64,000 nucleotides of DNA, taken from NCBI RefSeq assembly GCF_900169365.1, contig NZ_FXZH01000001.1, positions 248,001 to 312,000 on the forward strand, given 5' to 3'. Position numbers and translations under genes: made by a program. Under the pieces are notes generated by a model that worked only from the letters and a program-made list of their open reading frames with translations, made no database searches and was not told where the DNA came from. The stretch comes from Brevibacterium sp. 239c (lineage in GTDB: Bacteria; Actinomycetota; Actinomycetes; Actinomycetales; Brevibacteriaceae). Positions 15,528-25,488 of this stretch are shown here, one piece after another. Every line of letters begins with the position of its first letter. The stretch's first letter is position 1.

Positions 15528-15971
15528 GTGCAAAGCGCACAGAGCAAAAGGCAGGAGAGGGAAGACCTCTCCACAGTCGCGCCCGGAGTCACTTCACGAA
15601 GTGCCGAAGACTGGTTCGTCGAACCGGGGGCGCGTACACCGGATACTCTGCCTGATCCATTAGCGATCGATCCGAACGATCTGACACCGCTGCCCACGGA
15701 CAACTCCGCAGTATCGCCGCTCTCACTGCTCTTCGGAGCAGGTGAAGACGGCGAGCTTTCCTGGCAGGACCAAGCGCTGTGCGCTCAGACCGACCCCGAG
15801 GCGTTCTTCCCCGAAAAGGGCGGATCGACTCGCGAAGCCAAACGTGTCTGTGCCTCATGCGACGTCCGCTCGGACTGCCTCGAATACGCGCTGGCGAATG
15901 ATGAGCGCTTCGGAATCTGGGGCGGAATGTCTGAACGCGAACGCCGTCGACTCAAGAAACAGGTCGTGTGA
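15528..15971 (+). CDS. whiB2: WhiB2-type iron-sulfur transcription factor
   Basis: WhiB proteins bind a [4Fe-4S] cluster and partner with the principal sigma factor; WhiB2/WhmD acts in septation and cell division. The C-terminal 80 residues hold the Wbl domain: a first Cys in DQALCAQTDPEAFFP, then CASCDVRSDC supplying CxxCxxxxxC, and FGIWGGMSERERRRLKK, the beta-turn plus basic DNA-contact tail. The N-terminal 60 residues are poorly conserved. GTG 15528 has AAAGGGG seven bases upstream; GTGs at 15510 and 15492 are alternatives. Its TGA overlaps the GTG of the glycosyltransferase gene, so they are co-transcribed. Confidence 0.93.
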   Translation: MQSAQSKRQEREDLSTVAPGVTSRSAEDWFVEPGARTPDTLPDPLAIDPNDLTPLPTDNSAVSPLSLLFGAGEDGELSWQDQALCAQTDPEAFFPEKGGSTREAKRVCASCDVRSDCLEYALANDERFGIWGGMSERERRRLKKQVV

Positions 15972-18900
15972 AACCTGCCGTCACCGTTGTCGTCGCCTCA
16001 GGCGACGACAACAGCAGGGTTGAGCTTGAAACAGCTCTGAACGCGAGCTTCCCCGAGATCCCCGTTGTGGATCTCGGGGGTCTTGCCGTCACACAGGCCC
16101 TTGCACTCCCCGAAGTCGCCGACAGCACCCATCTGTGGTTCCTCTCCGCAGACTCGCGTCCCGACCCCGAGTGCCTCGAAGAGCTGCTTGATGCCATCGG
16201 CGCGACCGAATCGATCGCCGCTGTCGGTCCCAAGATCACGCACGAAGACCACATCGTCTCCGCCGGCGTCACCACCACCTCGGCTGGAGCCCGGGTCAAT
16301 CCAGTCGGAGACGGCGAGGTCGACCAGGGACAGCGCGACGGTCAGTCGGAGACGCTGGGCCTCGACCTGCCGGGCATGCTCATCTCCACCGCGGAGCTTG
16401 AGAGAATCGGAGCTCCCTCCCGTGTTCTCGGCATGTCCTACCGCGGTCTCGAATACTCGCGTCGACTGCGCGACCTCGGTCGCAGGGTCGTCGTTGCACC
16501 AAACGCCAGACTGACGGTGTCCGCACGCTCGGCCGCTCAGCTGGGCTCCTCACCACTGCCACCCGCGTCGAAGTCACAGATCCGGACCGAACAGCGCTAC
16601 CGCCTCAGCCTCTCCTGCCCCGGATTCGCCGGCATCTTCTGCCTCCTCATCCTCACTCAGCTGAAGAACACCCTGGCGGGACTGCTGTCGAACAACGTCC
16701 GCGCCGCCTCCTGGTATTTCTCCGCGCTTCTCGGACTCGCCGCCGACGCCCGCATCACCTCGCGGCTGCGACGATCCAACGCCCGCCGCAGCCGTCGGGC
16801 GAAACGCACCACCGACTCCCATGTGGCACCCCTCTACGCGGACCCGGACGAACTCGCCGTCCAGCGCCGGAGCATGAACTCCGCCGAGGAGGCCCGCCAG
16901 GCCCAAGCCGACTCGGCAGCCGGATCGAGCCCGGAGCACATCGACGAAACCGAACTCAACCCGGTCGGTGACACCGAAGAAGCAATCGATTCGTTCTCAC
17001 GCCTCGAAGTCACCGGCGGTTCGGGACTCTTCCGCAGCCCCCTGACCTACCTCCTCATCGCAGCCGCGGCACTCAGCGGCCTCGTCTCCTTCCGACTCTT
17101 CGGCCCCGGCTACCTGGTCGGCGGTGCGCTCGGGTCCACCGACGTCAGCCTGGGCGAGCTGGTCTCCCGCCTGCTCAGCCCCCATCTCGACGTTTCCACC
17201 GGTGCTGCAGTCCCCGCCGATCCTTACCAGCTGCTCCTGGCGGCCCTGAGTGTTCCGTTCCTGGGCCACGTCGACATCATGGTTCGGACCCTGATCCTCC
17301 TGGCCCCGATCCTTGCCGTCATCGCCGCCTACAGCGCTGCGGGCGCAATCGTGAGACGGAACTGGGTGCGCGGATTCGCCGCCCTGCTGTGGATCGCGGC
17401 CCCGCTCTTCGTCACCGCGCTCTCGGACGGCCGCCTCGGCGTCATCTTCGTCTGGATTGCCGCACCTCTGTTCGTCATCGCCCTGCGACGCAGCCTGCGC
17501 ACCGGGTCGATCGCCGCCACCGCAACCGCCGGACTTCTGCTGTTCCTGATGACCGCGGGTGTGCCGCTGATGCTGCCACTGGGAATCATCCTCACCGCAG
17601 TGCTCCTGTGCACCGGTCGTGGACTGCGCCACCTGTGGCTGCTGGCTCCAACCCTGTTCCTGGCCTGGCCCTGGCTGGTCGGCCTCGTCACCGACCCCGG
17701 CGCGATCTTCGTCATGCCCGGCCAGACCCTCGCCCCACCGGCACCACCGACCTACCTCCTGGCGGTCGGCTTCCCCTCACCGATCGACATGACCTGGCTG
17801 GCCGATCTGCTCGGCGCTGTCGGCATCAACGGCATCAGCCCAGGGATGCTGCAGCTGTGGGCACCGATCCTGGTGCTGCCGATGCTCATCCTCGCGTTCC
17901 TCACGCTCATCGAAGCTCACCTCAGACTGTCCCGCCTGATGTGGGCCGTCGGCCTCTACCTCGGCGGTCTTCTGGTGGCCACCGTCCAGATCCTCCTTCC
18001 CGCCCAAACCGGGCCTTTCCGCCTCATCGGCTCCTATCCGGCCGCGGGTCTGACTCTGCTCAGCCTCGGGTCGATCATGCTGCTCACGCTCGGTGCCCAA
18101 ACCACGACGACGAAGTCGACGAACTCCCGCCGACTGCCCATGCGCGGCCTGTCCGGGCTCGTAGCCATCGCCGCCGTGGGACTCATCGTCGTCAGCGCCG
18201 GCCCCAGCACCACCTCGGCGGACATCGTCACCACCCAGGAACACGGCACCGTCCCGGCACTGGCCGCCGATCGGGCCACCGGTGACACTCAGTCACGCAC
18301 GCTGCACCTCGATGTCGTCGATGGTGAGGTTCGTGTCCGCCTCCTCGCATCCGCCGACGGAACCGTCATCGGCACCTCGACCATCCGGTCCGCCGAGGCG
18401 GTCGGCGGGTGGCCGTGGGAGCGCAGACCCCTGCCCATCAGCGCTGATCAGACACTCATCGCCCAGGCCGCCGCGGCACTCTCAGCCGATGATGCAGGAG
18501 ACGTCCGACCCATCCTGGGCCAGCTGGGCGTGGACTTCGTCCTGGTCGACTCGAGCGCGAAGAATCTGACGAACTCGGTGGCCGCCGCCGACGGTGTGAT
18601 CCAGATCGGCCCAACCGAATCCGGCGGACTGTGGCAGGTTGACACCCCCTACAGCGGCCGATTCCTGGTGCGGGAACCCGACGGTGCGATGAGCACCGCA
18701 CCGATGCACGGCACCGCCGCCGAGGTGGCTCCCGGCGACGATGGGCGCACCCTGATCGTGTCCGACAGTGCCGAAGACATCACCGCCAGCATCGATGGCA
18801 AGGAACTGCCGAAGCCGGAGAAGTCCACGATCAGCTGGGCCTCCGAATACTCACTGCCGGCCGCTGGCGGAGACGTCGAGCTCACCTACGGTTCCCCGCT

Positions 18901-19138
18901 CTATGCTCCGGGCGTCATCGTCGGCTGGATTCTCGGCCTCCTCACCATCATCGTTGCGATCCCCTTCGGGTCCCAGCGCCAGACCGAGGCGTGGTCACGC
19001 ACGAGTCGTGCGAAGACCGGGCGAGCCAAGACTGGGCGTGCGATGCGGGTGAAGCCTCGGCGAAAGGCTGAACCGGCAACCGAGAGCCCAGCAACCAAGC
19101 AGTCAGCATTCGAGCACACTGTGGAGGCGAAGTCATGA
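15968..19138 (+). CDS. Giant polytopic membrane glycosyltransferase (GT2-like)
   Basis: 1056 residues. The first 200 resemble the nucleotide-sugar domain of family 2 glycosyltransferases (TVVVASGDDNSRVELETAL at the start, then AAVGPKITHEDHIVSAG and YRGLEYSRRLRDLGRRV). The middle (about 350-760) contains about a dozen hydrophobic helices, and an extracytoplasmic region of roughly 200 residues precedes a last helix and a basic tail (RAKTGRAKTGRAMR). Such proteins occur directly after whiB2 and before DUF5719 genes in many actinobacteria. Acceptor and sugar are unknown. A role in envelope polysaccharide assembly is inferred from manA, manB and LCP nearby. Confidence 0.75.
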   Translation: MKPAVTVVVASGDDNSRVELETALNASFPEIPVVDLGGLAVTQALALPEVADSTHLWFLSADSRPDPECLEELLDAIGATESIAAVGPKITHEDHIVSAGVTTTSAGARVNPVGDGEVDQGQRDGQSETLGLDLPGMLISTAELERIGAPSRVLGMSYRGLEYSRRLRDLGRRVVVAPNARLTVSARSAAQLGSSPLPPASKSQIRTEQRYRLSLSCPGFAGIFCLLILTQLKNTLAGLLSNNVRAASWYFSALLGLAADARITSRLRRSNARRSRRAKRTTDSHVAPLYADPDELAVQRRSMNSAEEARQAQADSAAGSSPEHIDETELNPVGDTEEAIDSFSRLEVTGGSGLFRSPLTYLLIAAAALSGLVSFRLFGPGYLVGGALGSTDVSLGELVSRLLSPHLDVSTGAAVPADPYQLLLAALSVPFLGHVDIMVRTLILLAPILAVIAAYSAAGAIVRRNWVRGFAALLWIAAPLFVTALSDGRLGVIFVWIAAPLFVIALRRSLRTGSIAATATAGLLLFLMTAGVPLMLPLGIILTAVLLCTGRGLRHLWLLAPTLFLAWPWLVGLVTDPGAIFVMPGQTLAPPAPPTYLLAVGFPSPIDMTWLADLLGAVGINGISPGMLQLWAPILVLPMLILAFLTLIEAHLRLSRLMWAVGLYLGGLLVATVQILLPAQTGPFRLIGSYPAAGLTLLSLGSIMLLTLGAQTTTTKSTNSRRLPMRGLSGLVAIAAVGLIVVSAGPSTTSADIVTTQEHGTVPALAADRATGDTQSRTLHLDVVDGEVRVRLLASADGTVIGTSTIRSAEAVGGWPWERRPLPISADQTLIAQAAAALSADDAGDVRPILGQLGVDFVLVDSSAKNLTNSVAAADGVIQIGPTESGGLWQVDTPYSGRFLVREPDGAMSTAPMHGTAAEVAPGDDGRTLIVSDSAEDITASIDGKELPKPEKSTISWASEYSLPAAGGDVELTYGSPLYAPGVIVGWILGLLTIIVAIPFGSQRQTEAWSRTSRAKTGRAKTGRAMRVKPRRKAEPATESPATKQSAFEHTVEAKS

Positions 19139-20592
19139 GACATATGCGAAGCTTCGTGACCTTCGCGGCGATCGCCGTCCCCGGAGTGCTTGTGGCCACG
19201 ACCTCATTCCTGACCCCGTTGACCCCGGGCACGCTCGATCGCAGCCCCGAGCAGGTCCGAATGCCCACGGCCGACACTCGTGTGATCTGTCCCGGCCCGC
19301 TCCTGACCGATGACGAGGCAGAAGGCACCGACGCGGAGTTCGTCGACGACTCCAACGTGTCCACCCGCGCAGTCTCCGCCTCTGCACCGATCAGCGCCGC
19401 AGACGGTTCGGTCTCCGCAGCGCGTCTGCAGGTGGCAGACCTGGGCGGGTCAGCAAACTTCGACAATCCCAGTTCGGACGGATTCGTCTCCGGCGATGAC
19501 CCGATCGATCAGACCAAGCTCATCACCGGCTTCGCCCGCCCCGGGGCACCGGCGCTGACAACCGGCGTGCAGACCGTTGAAGGCACATCTGGAGACCTCA
19601 CTGGGCTCGCGACTCTGACCTGCGGGTCAGCGGCAAGCAACTTCAGAATTCTGGCTGGCTCCGGGGCTGCGGGATCGAATTCCCAACTGCTGCTGAGCAA
19701 TCCCGGCGACGTTCCCGTCCAGGCTGAGGTCACGCTCATGACGCCGTCGGGACAGCGCGGGGAACCGACAGAGGTCAGCATCAAGGCCGGCAAGCAGCGA
19801 GCCATCCGACTGGGAGGCCTTGCCTCCGGTGCAGAGGCTCTGGCCGTCGCTGTCAAGGTCGACGGGGGAGTCGTGGCCGGCTCTCTCCAAGAGACAGTGC
19901 TCGAGGGTCTGACACCCCAGGGCATCGACCTGGCCACCAGCGGAGCGGATGCCGCCTCGCAGCAGGTCGTCACCGGTCTCGACGGGAAGGACGCACGCCT
20001 GCGCGTGGCCAACCCGGGCGATGACCTGGCAGAGGTATCGCTTAAGGCCTACGGGCACGATGGGGAGGTCGACATTCCCCGCTCATCGATGACCGTGGTT
20101 GCACACGGAGTCGCCGAGGCAGACCTCGGCGATCTTGACGCCACGAGTGTCGTCCTCGACTCGGATCAGAGCATTCAGGCCAGCGCCTTCATCGGCCGTG
20201 ACGGAGAGAAGGGCAGTGCAGACTTCGGCAGCATCAACGCCACCGACACTCTCGCTGACTCACAGATCATGGCCCTGCCGCGCACGGGCACCGGAAAGCT
20301 CTACCTCTCACCAGGACAGGGACAGGTGCAGGTGAGGGGCATGCTCGACGATGGTTCGCTCACGGATCCCCAGTCGATCGATCTCAACCCGACCGGCACC
20401 ACCGAATTCAGCCCCGCCGAGGTGTCCCCGGACGCGGTCCGCGCCATCGTCATCAGCGGGGAGAACGCTTCAGGCTCGCAATCCGATGGTGTTCACGCCA
20501 GCTATGTGGTAACCACGGACTCTGGGATCTCTGCGGTGCAGCCCGCACCGGCACCTGCCGGCGTAGCCTACCGCGACATCCGCCTCGGCTGA
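19135..20592 (+). CDS. DUF5719 family secreted/membrane-anchored protein
   Basis: 485 residues with an N-terminal hydrophobic segment (FVTFAAIAVPGVLVATTSF) acting as signal or anchor, followed by beta-rich Ser/Gly/Ala sequence. Segments such as NSQLLLSNPGDVPVQAEVTL and LRVANPGDDLAEVSL look like repeated immunoglobulin-like strands. The gene overlaps the glycosyltransferase stop by four bases (ATGA), so it is translationally coupled and likely an extracytoplasmic partner. The family has no known function. No catalytic motif is visible. Confidence 0.75.
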   Translation: MRHMRSFVTFAAIAVPGVLVATTSFLTPLTPGTLDRSPEQVRMPTADTRVICPGPLLTDDEAEGTDAEFVDDSNVSTRAVSASAPISAADGSVSAARLQVADLGGSANFDNPSSDGFVSGDDPIDQTKLITGFARPGAPALTTGVQTVEGTSGDLTGLATLTCGSAASNFRILAGSGAAGSNSQLLLSNPGDVPVQAEVTLMTPSGQRGEPTEVSIKAGKQRAIRLGGLASGAEALAVAVKVDGGVVAGSLQETVLEGLTPQGIDLATSGADAASQQVVTGLDGKDARLRVANPGDDLAEVSLKAYGHDGEVDIPRSSMTVVAHGVAEADLGDLDATSVVLDSDQSIQASAFIGRDGEKGSADFGSINATDTLADSQIMALPRTGTGKLYLSPGQGQVQVRGMLDDGSLTDPQSIDLNPTGTTEFSPAEVSPDAVRAIVISGENASGSQSDGVHASYVVTTDSGISAVQPAPAPAGVAYRDIRLG

Positions 20593-20628
20593 CTGCAGAC
20601 GCTTCTGCGTTGGCTGCATCCGCTTTCG

Positions 20629-20988
20629 CTAGGAGTTCCGGAGGATCTCGACCTGATCGGCGACCACCTCGGCGATGAGAGAATCACGCTGGCCGCTGCT
20701 GTGGTATTCGATGACTCGCCGGTAGAGGACGATGTGCGTGAGCCTGTTGGCGGTGGCCGGGAAGACCCGGCCGAAAGCGGGCTCAGTGGAACTTGCCGGT
20801 GGAACCGCATCGATGGCCAGCACCACCTCGGCGAGCAGGGCCGGTTCCTGCGCCCGGAAACGGGCGAACTCCTCGGCCGCGACACGAGCGAAGCTCTCCC
20901 CTCTGCGCAGTCGGGCCGGGACGTCGGCCAAGAACAGCGGGGACCGCAGTCCGCGGCCATGCCGATCACGATGACGCCTGGTGCTCAT
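20629..20988 (-). CDS. Rv3259-like metallopeptidase-family protein lacking the motif His
   Basis: 119 residues related to the actinobacterial metallopeptidase family that includes Rv3259, found beside DUF3499 and whiB2. The conserved core is visible: LTHIVLYRRVIEYHS, then a C-terminal helix SLIAEVVADQVEIL. In relatives, as recalled, this helix reads like LLHEILVAQVA, a HExxx-type zincin signature. Here the His position is Ala while the Glu is kept, so peptidase activity is doubtful. It is convergent with DUF5719 and divergent from DUF3499. Confidence 0.7.
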   Translation of the reverse strand: MSTRRHRDRHGRGLRSPLFLADVPARLRRGESFARVAAEEFARFRAQEPALLAEVVLAIDAVPPASSTEPAFGRVFPATANRLTHIVLYRRVIEYHSSGQRDSLIAEVVADQVEILRNS

Positions 20989-21047
20989 GAGTCAATATTG
21001 TACTGACCATACGGCCCTGGCTGACAGGAACAGGCGGTACTCGCGTG

Positions 21048-21061
21048 TAAAGTGGTTGACT
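21048..21061 (+). promoter_or_regulatory. Candidate -10 element for a leaderless DUF3499 transcript
   Basis: TAAAGT at 21048-21053 sits eight bases before the GTG start at 21062, the spacing expected if transcription begins at or just before the start codon. No ribosome binding site is visible. A possible -35 (CTGACA, 21021-21026) is rather far upstream. Confidence 0.35.
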
Positions 21062-21469
21062 GTGTCAGCCGTGAGATTGTGTTCAAAAGTCAGCTGCTCG
21101 AGCAGTGCCGCAGCCACCATGACGTACGTGCACGCTGATGCTTGTGTCGTCATCGGTCCGCTGTCGCGTCGCGCCGAGCCCGGTGCCCATGACCTGTGCG
21201 CCGACCACGCCGCAAAACTGACCCCTTTGGTGGGGTGGGAGCTCATCCGCATCGGAGGTGAGCAGGCGCCTCCCGAGCGCACCCATGACGATCTGTTGGC
21301 CATCGCCGATGCCGTCAGAGAAGCGGCAGGACGCCCCGGAGACGGTGCGAGTGCGGGCGAGGCAGCGTCGTCACCCTCGTCTGCGTCGTCGTCGAGCGCT
21401 GAGAGGCGAAGCGACGGATCCGTGCCGGGCCGCAAACACGGTCACCTGCGCATCATCGGCGACTCATGA
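21062..21469 (+). CDS. DUF3499 family protein
   Basis: About 135 residues, homologous to the actinobacterial DUF3499 family (Rv3258c in M. tuberculosis, also beside manB). The conserved part is the first 70 residues: RLCSKVSCSSSAAATMTYVHAD, IGPLSRRAEPGAHDLCADHA and LTPLVGWELIRI. Cys residues in the CSxxxC and DLCAxH segments suggest a small metal-binding fold, which is inference. The tail is Ser/Ala-rich and ends in a basic [13 protein letters not shown] 21062 or 21071 are both possible starts. Its stop overlaps the manB ATG by four bases. Confidence 0.85.
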   Translation: MSAVRLCSKVSCSSSAAATMTYVHADACVVIGPLSRRAEPGAHDLCADHAAKLTPLVGWELIRIGGEQAPPERTHDDLLAIADAVREAAGRPGDGASAGEAASSPSSASSSSAERRSDGSVPGRKHGHLRIIGDS

Positions 21470-22959
21470 CCGACCCCAGGCCCGGAGCTGTGCCGAGTCC
21501 CAGTCCAGACCTCGTCGAGGCCCGCACGACTGCGCTCGAATCCGCGGTCGGAGCCTATGACATTCGCGGCCGCATCCCTGATCAGCTCGACGAGGATGTG
21601 CTCTTCGCTCTCGGCTGGGCCACTGCCTTCGCTATGTCGGAGCTCGAATCGAGCGCCGAGGTGGTCGTGGGACACGATATGCGACCCAGTTCTCCCGGTT
21701 TCGCGCACGCCTTCGCCGCAGGCATCGAGGCAGCCGGTTATCGAGCGGTGCTGCTGGGGTTGTGCTCGACCGATCAGCTGTACTTCGCCTCGGGAATCTT
21801 CGACCTGCCCGGTGCGATGATCACCGCAAGTCACAACCCGGCCGACTACAACGGAATCAAGATCTGCGGCCCCCGAGCCGCAGGAGTCAGCCTCGCCTCA
21901 GGGCTGGGACGAATCAAGGAGCTGGCACCACAGGCGCCGACATTCGGCCGGGCCGTCGACGGTTCACACAGTTCTGCACCCGCGGTGGACATCAACGAGG
22001 TTGCGGCCGCGGACATGCGCAGACGCTACGTCGAACGCATCCGGACGCTGACGCACGTCGATGAGGTCACTGGTCTGAAGGTCATCGTCGACTGCGGCAA
22101 CGGCATGGCGGGCAAACTCCTCGGTGAGGTCTTCGGCCCTGATTCCGGTTTTGCGAAGGTGCCCTTCGACGTCATCGGACTGTTCACCGAACTCGACGGT
22201 ACTTTCCCCAACCACGAGGCGAACCCGCTGAAGCCGGAGAACCTCCTCGACGTCTCCCAAGCGGTTCTCGATCACGGCGCGGACCTGGGACTGGCCTTCG
22301 ACGGAGATGCCGACCGGTGCTTCTTCATCGACGAAACCGGGGCGACCATGTCGCCCTCGGCGATCGGTGCACTCGTCGCCGAACGTGAGATCGCCCGTGC
22401 GAAGACGGCCGGCGTCACCGAACCTGTGGTCATCCACAATCTCATCACCTCCCGCAGCGTGCCTGCAACGATCACAGCCGCCGGAGGTCGGGCGGTCCGC
22501 TCGAAGGTCGGGCATTCGGGCATCAAAACACTCATGCGCACCGAACATGCCGTCTTCGCCTGCGAACACTCCGCTCACTTCTACTTCGATGAGTTCTACG
22601 GTGCCGACTCCGGCATGCTCGCTGCCTGCCACCTGATTGCCGCTCTGGCGAAGACAAAGGCACCTGCGTCTCGACTCGTCGCCGACTACGATCTCTACGC
22701 ACAGTCGGGAGAGATCAACTTCACCGTGACCGATCCCGAAGCCGTGCTCACCGCCTTCTCGGCCGAATCCGTTCACTTCCCGGCCAACACGGTCGATGAC
22801 CTCGACGGCATCGGGCTGCAGGGCGAAGACTGGTGGATCAACCTGCGCATGTCGAACACGGAGCCCCTGGTGCGACTCAACGTCGAGGCCAGCGACCCGC
22901 AGCGGCTGCGCGAATTGACGGCACAGGCCAGTGACTTCGTCGAGGCCCGAAGGCAATAG
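21466..22959 (+). CDS. manB: Phosphomannomutase/phosphoglucomutase
   Basis: Converts mannose-6-phosphate to mannose-1-phosphate (and perhaps the glucose isomers) for GDP-mannose synthesis. The 497-residue alpha-D-phosphohexomutase has [14 protein letters not shown] near the N-terminus, the phosphoserine loop [13 protein letters not shown] (Ser122), the Mg loop [10 protein letters not shown], the sugar loop CEHSAHFYF, and the phosphate-binding [14 protein letters not shown] near the C-terminus. It is translationally coupled to DUF3499 and followed 44 bases later by sahH. Confidence 0.95.
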   Translation: MTDPRPGAVPSPSPDLVEARTTALESAVGAYDIRGRIPDQLDEDVLFALGWATAFAMSELESSAEVVVGHDMRPSSPGFAHAFAAGIEAAGYRAVLLGLCSTDQLYFASGIFDLPGAMITASHNPADYNGIKICGPRAAGVSLASGLGRIKELAPQAPTFGRAVDGSHSSAPAVDINEVAAADMRRRYVERIRTLTHVDEVTGLKVIVDCGNGMAGKLLGEVFGPDSGFAKVPFDVIGLFTELDGTFPNHEANPLKPENLLDVSQAVLDHGADLGLAFDGDADRCFFIDETGATMSPSAIGALVAEREIARAKTAGVTEPVVIHNLITSRSVPATITAAGGRAVRSKVGHSGIKTLMRTEHAVFACEHSAHFYFDEFYGADSGMLAACHLIAALAKTKAPASRLVADYDLYAQSGEINFTVTDPEAVLTAFSAESVHFPANTVDDLDGIGLQGEDWWINLRMSNTEPLVRLNVEASDPQRLRELTAQASDFVEARRQ

Positions 22960-23003
22960 ACTCAACTCAGACGACAACAGTTTCCGTTCTCCATGGAGGT
23001 ACC

Positions 23004-24464
23004 GTGCTCGAATCCACCGACTTCAAGGTTGCCGATCTGAGCCTGGCCGAGGCCGGCCGGCACCAGATCCGACTGGCAGAACGCGAGATGCCTGGGCTGA
23101 TGGCACTGCGTGAAGAATTCGGGCAGAGTAAGCCGCTGACCGGGGCTCGCATTGCCGGAAGCCTGCACATGACTGTGCAGACGGCTGTGCTCATCGAGAC
23201 CCTCGTCGCGCTTGGTGCGCAGGTGCGGTGGGCCAGCTGCAACATCTTCTCCACTCAAGACGAGGCCGCTGCCGCTGTCGTCGTCGGCACCGGCAGCCTC
23301 GACGCTCCAGCTGGTGTGCCGGTCTTCGCCTGGAAAGGTGAGACCCTCGAAGAGTACTGGTGGGCCGCGGATAAGATCTTCGACTTCGCGCAGGGAGCCA
23401 ACCTCATCCTCGACGACGGCGGCGACGCCACGATGTACGTTCTCAAGGGTGCCCAGGCCGAGCTCGACGGGGGAGTGCCCACCGCGGGTGAGGACGACCC
23501 GGAAGAGTTCAAGGTCCTTCTGGCACAGGTGCAGAAATCGCTCGAGGCCGCACCAGGACGTTTCGGTCGCATGGCTGCAGGCATCAAGGGTGTCAGCGAA
23601 GAGACCACGACGGGAGTCAACCGCCTCTACCGTCTGGCTGAGGACGGCAAGCTGCCGTTCCCCGCCATCAACGTAAATGATTCCGTGACGAAGTCGAAGT
23701 TCGACAACCGCTACGGCATCCGCCACTCCCTGCCCGACGGTCTCAACCGCGCCACAGATGTCCTCATCGGCGGCAAGATCGCCGTCGTCGTCGGCTATGG
23801 TGATGTCGGCAAGGGGGCCGCCGAGGCGCTGCGTGGTCAGGGTGCCAGGGTCATCGTCACCGAGATCGATCCGATCTGCGCCCTGCAGGCGACAATGGAC
23901 GGCTACCAGGTTGAGCATCTCTCCGCGGTGGCACCGACCGCGGACATCATTATCACGACTACAGGCAACACGCGGGTGGTCGGAGTCGAGGTGCTGACCA
24001 GCCTCAAACCCGGGGCGATCGTCGGCAACGTCGGACACTTCGACGACGAGATCGATCTGGCCGGCCTGGCCAAGGTCTCCGGAGTCACCAAGGTCGAGAT
24101 CAAGCCGCAGGTCCACGAATGGCGCGTGCCCGTCCCCACCGACCTGGGTCTGGACCGCGAACAGACGGACTTCCTCGTCCTGTCCGAAGGCCGCCTGCTC
24201 AACCTGGGCAACGCCACCGGCCACCCCTCGTTCGTGATGAGCGCGTCCTTTGCCAACCAGGTGCTCGCGCAGATCGAACTCTGGGTCAGCCCCGAACGCT
24301 ACGACAACGATGTGCACCGCCTGGCGAAGGAGCTCGACGAAAAGGTCGCGCGCCTCCACCTGCCGGCACTCGGAGCGAACCTGTCCGAGCTGTCGAAGGA
24401 GCAGGCCGAATACATCGGCGTCGACGTCGCCGGGCCATATAAGCCCGAGCATTACCGGTACTGA
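23004..24464 (+). CDS. ahcY: S-adenosylhomocysteine hydrolase
   Basis: Hydrolyses S-adenosylhomocysteine to adenosine and homocysteine with bound NAD, relieving inhibition of methyltransferases. The 486-residue protein shows [21 protein letters not shown], the active-site [16 protein letters not shown] with its Lys, the NAD-binding [20 protein letters not shown], and the C-terminal YKPEHYRY that caps the NAD of the partner subunit. GTG 23004 is preceded by GGAGGT with a 4-base spacer. No S-adenosylhomocysteine riboswitch fits in the 44-base gap from manB. A terminator follows. Confidence 0.97.
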   Translation: MLESTDFKVADLSLAEAGRHQIRLAEREMPGLMALREEFGQSKPLTGARIAGSLHMTVQTAVLIETLVALGAQVRWASCNIFSTQDEAAAAVVVGTGSLDAPAGVPVFAWKGETLEEYWWAADKIFDFAQGANLILDDGGDATMYVLKGAQAELDGGVPTAGEDDPEEFKVLLAQVQKSLEAAPGRFGRMAAGIKGVSEETTTGVNRLYRLAEDGKLPFPAINVNDSVTKSKFDNRYGIRHSLPDGLNRATDVLIGGKIAVVVGYGDVGKGAAEALRGQGARVIVTEIDPICALQATMDGYQVEHLSAVAPTADIIITTTGNTRVVGVEVLTSLKPGAIVGNVGHFDDEIDLAGLAKVSGVTKVEIKPQVHEWRVPVPTDLGLDREQTDFLVLSEGRLLNLGNATGHPSFVMSASFANQVLAQIELWVSPERYDNDVHRLAKELDEKVARLHLPALGANLSELSKEQAEYIGVDVAGPYKPEHYRY

Positions 24465-24478
24465 GCTTCCCTGACGTC

Positions 24479-24518
24479 TTCAGGTCCGACCCCCAAACGA
24501 CGGGGGCCGGGCCTGAAA
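24479..24518 (+). terminator. Terminator after sahH
   Basis: TTCAGGTCCGACCCCC pairs with GGGGGCCGGGCCTGAA across a short ACG-containing loop, with minor bulges. It lies 15 bases after the stop, between convergent genes, and may also serve the RDD gene from the other side. Confidence 0.8.
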
Positions 24519-24570
24519 AGTCTGCGGATCTCAGTGTAGAGAGATGAGCGCGGGGCCGGGTTTGAAACCT

Positions 24571-25395
24571 TCAGCGGTTCTGCAGATGCAGCCCATGTGG
24601 GAGTGTGTTGACGCCTGCACGGAACGCCTGTGACTGTTCACTGCGGCGCTGCTGCTTCGAAAACTCTGCCGAGCGCTGTCGGTGGATGACTGCAGACAGG
24701 AACTGTTCCGGCATCGTTCCCTCTGGCGGTGCGGGTGCGACATAGGGGTTGAGCTCGGTGGCGAGTTCCTTCGCCCGCTCCCAGCGCGAATCGCGGCCCA
24801 GGTTCTCAGCCATGGACAGAAACTGCACAACCCGGCGGTGCAGCCCGGCAGGGAGCGTGGCAATGTCGGTCTCTGCCAACCAGTTCTGCAGATGCGGTGA
24901 GACATGTGTGTGAACTGGTTGGGGTGGGGCGGTGCGTTCGCTGACGGCCAAGGTCCCAGCCATGTAGTCGCCGAGGCGCTTGGACTGTGGCGAGACCAGA
25001 CCGGAGAGGGCTGCCAGTCCGCCACCGGTGGAGAGGATCTCGAAGGGCCAGAGGATGGCGCGAATGAACGAGTGCCTGGCCCGCACGGCCCCACCGTCGT
25101 CGCGGACGACGCGCAGACCCAGGATGAGCTTTCCGATCGAACGGCCGTGGGTGAGGACTTCGATGATCATCGGCAAGAGCACGAACACCGAGATGCTCAT
25201 GATGGTCATCACCGATGCCAGCAGGAGCTCGTTGACGTCAAGGACCTGCAGCAGGAACCAGAACATGGCGATGAGGAGCCCGATGTTGACGATCGAATAC
25301 ACGATGTAGTCGATGAGGCAGCTCAACGCGCGCGCGGCCAAAGCCGCAGGCTGGATGCTCAATTCGACGGCTTCGCCCGTCACCAAAGTACTCAC
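24571..25395 (-). CDS. RDD family membrane protein
   Basis: 274 residues. The RDD domain is in the first 160: AARALSCLIDYIVY contains the Arg-Asp pair, two long hydrophobic helices follow (GLLIAMFWFLLQVL and a VFVLLPMIIEVL helix), then GRSIGKLILGLRVVRDDGG and KRLGDYMAGTLAV. The C-terminal 110 residues are hydrophilic. RDD proteins are polytopic and some have transport roles. In actinobacteria this one typically lies with SpoIIM and MoxR genes, as here. It is divergent from SpoIIM. Confidence 0.88.
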   Translation of the reverse strand: MSTLVTGEAVELSIQPAALAARALSCLIDYIVYSIVNIGLLIAMFWFLLQVLDVNELLLASVMTIMSISVFVLLPMIIEVLTHGRSIGKLILGLRVVRDDGGAVRARHSFIRAILWPFEILSTGGGLAALSGLVSPQSKRLGDYMAGTLAVSERTAPPQPVHTHVSPHLQNWLAETDIATLPAGLHRRVVQFLSMAENLGRDSRWERAKELATELNPYVAPAPPEGTMPEQFLSAVIHRQRSAEFSKQQRRSEQSQAFRAGVNTLPHGLHLQNR

Positions 25396-25488
25396 GATTC
25401 CATCCTGTCATAATTCGCATCCCCACTTCATTGCGGATCGCCTCGGACACAGATTCTGGTCTGCCTGACACTCAGATAGGGTTGAGTC

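Noticed and set aside
22960..23003. S-adenosylhomocysteine riboswitch before sahH
   Set aside because: The gap is only 44 bases and consists mainly of a ribosome binding site, so an aptamer cannot fit.
22962..24452. Long minus-strand open frame opposite sahH
   Set aside because: It is the antisense of a clear S-adenosylhomocysteine hydrolase, and its translation is Arg/Gly/Asp-rich without recognisable motifs, a common artefact of high GC.
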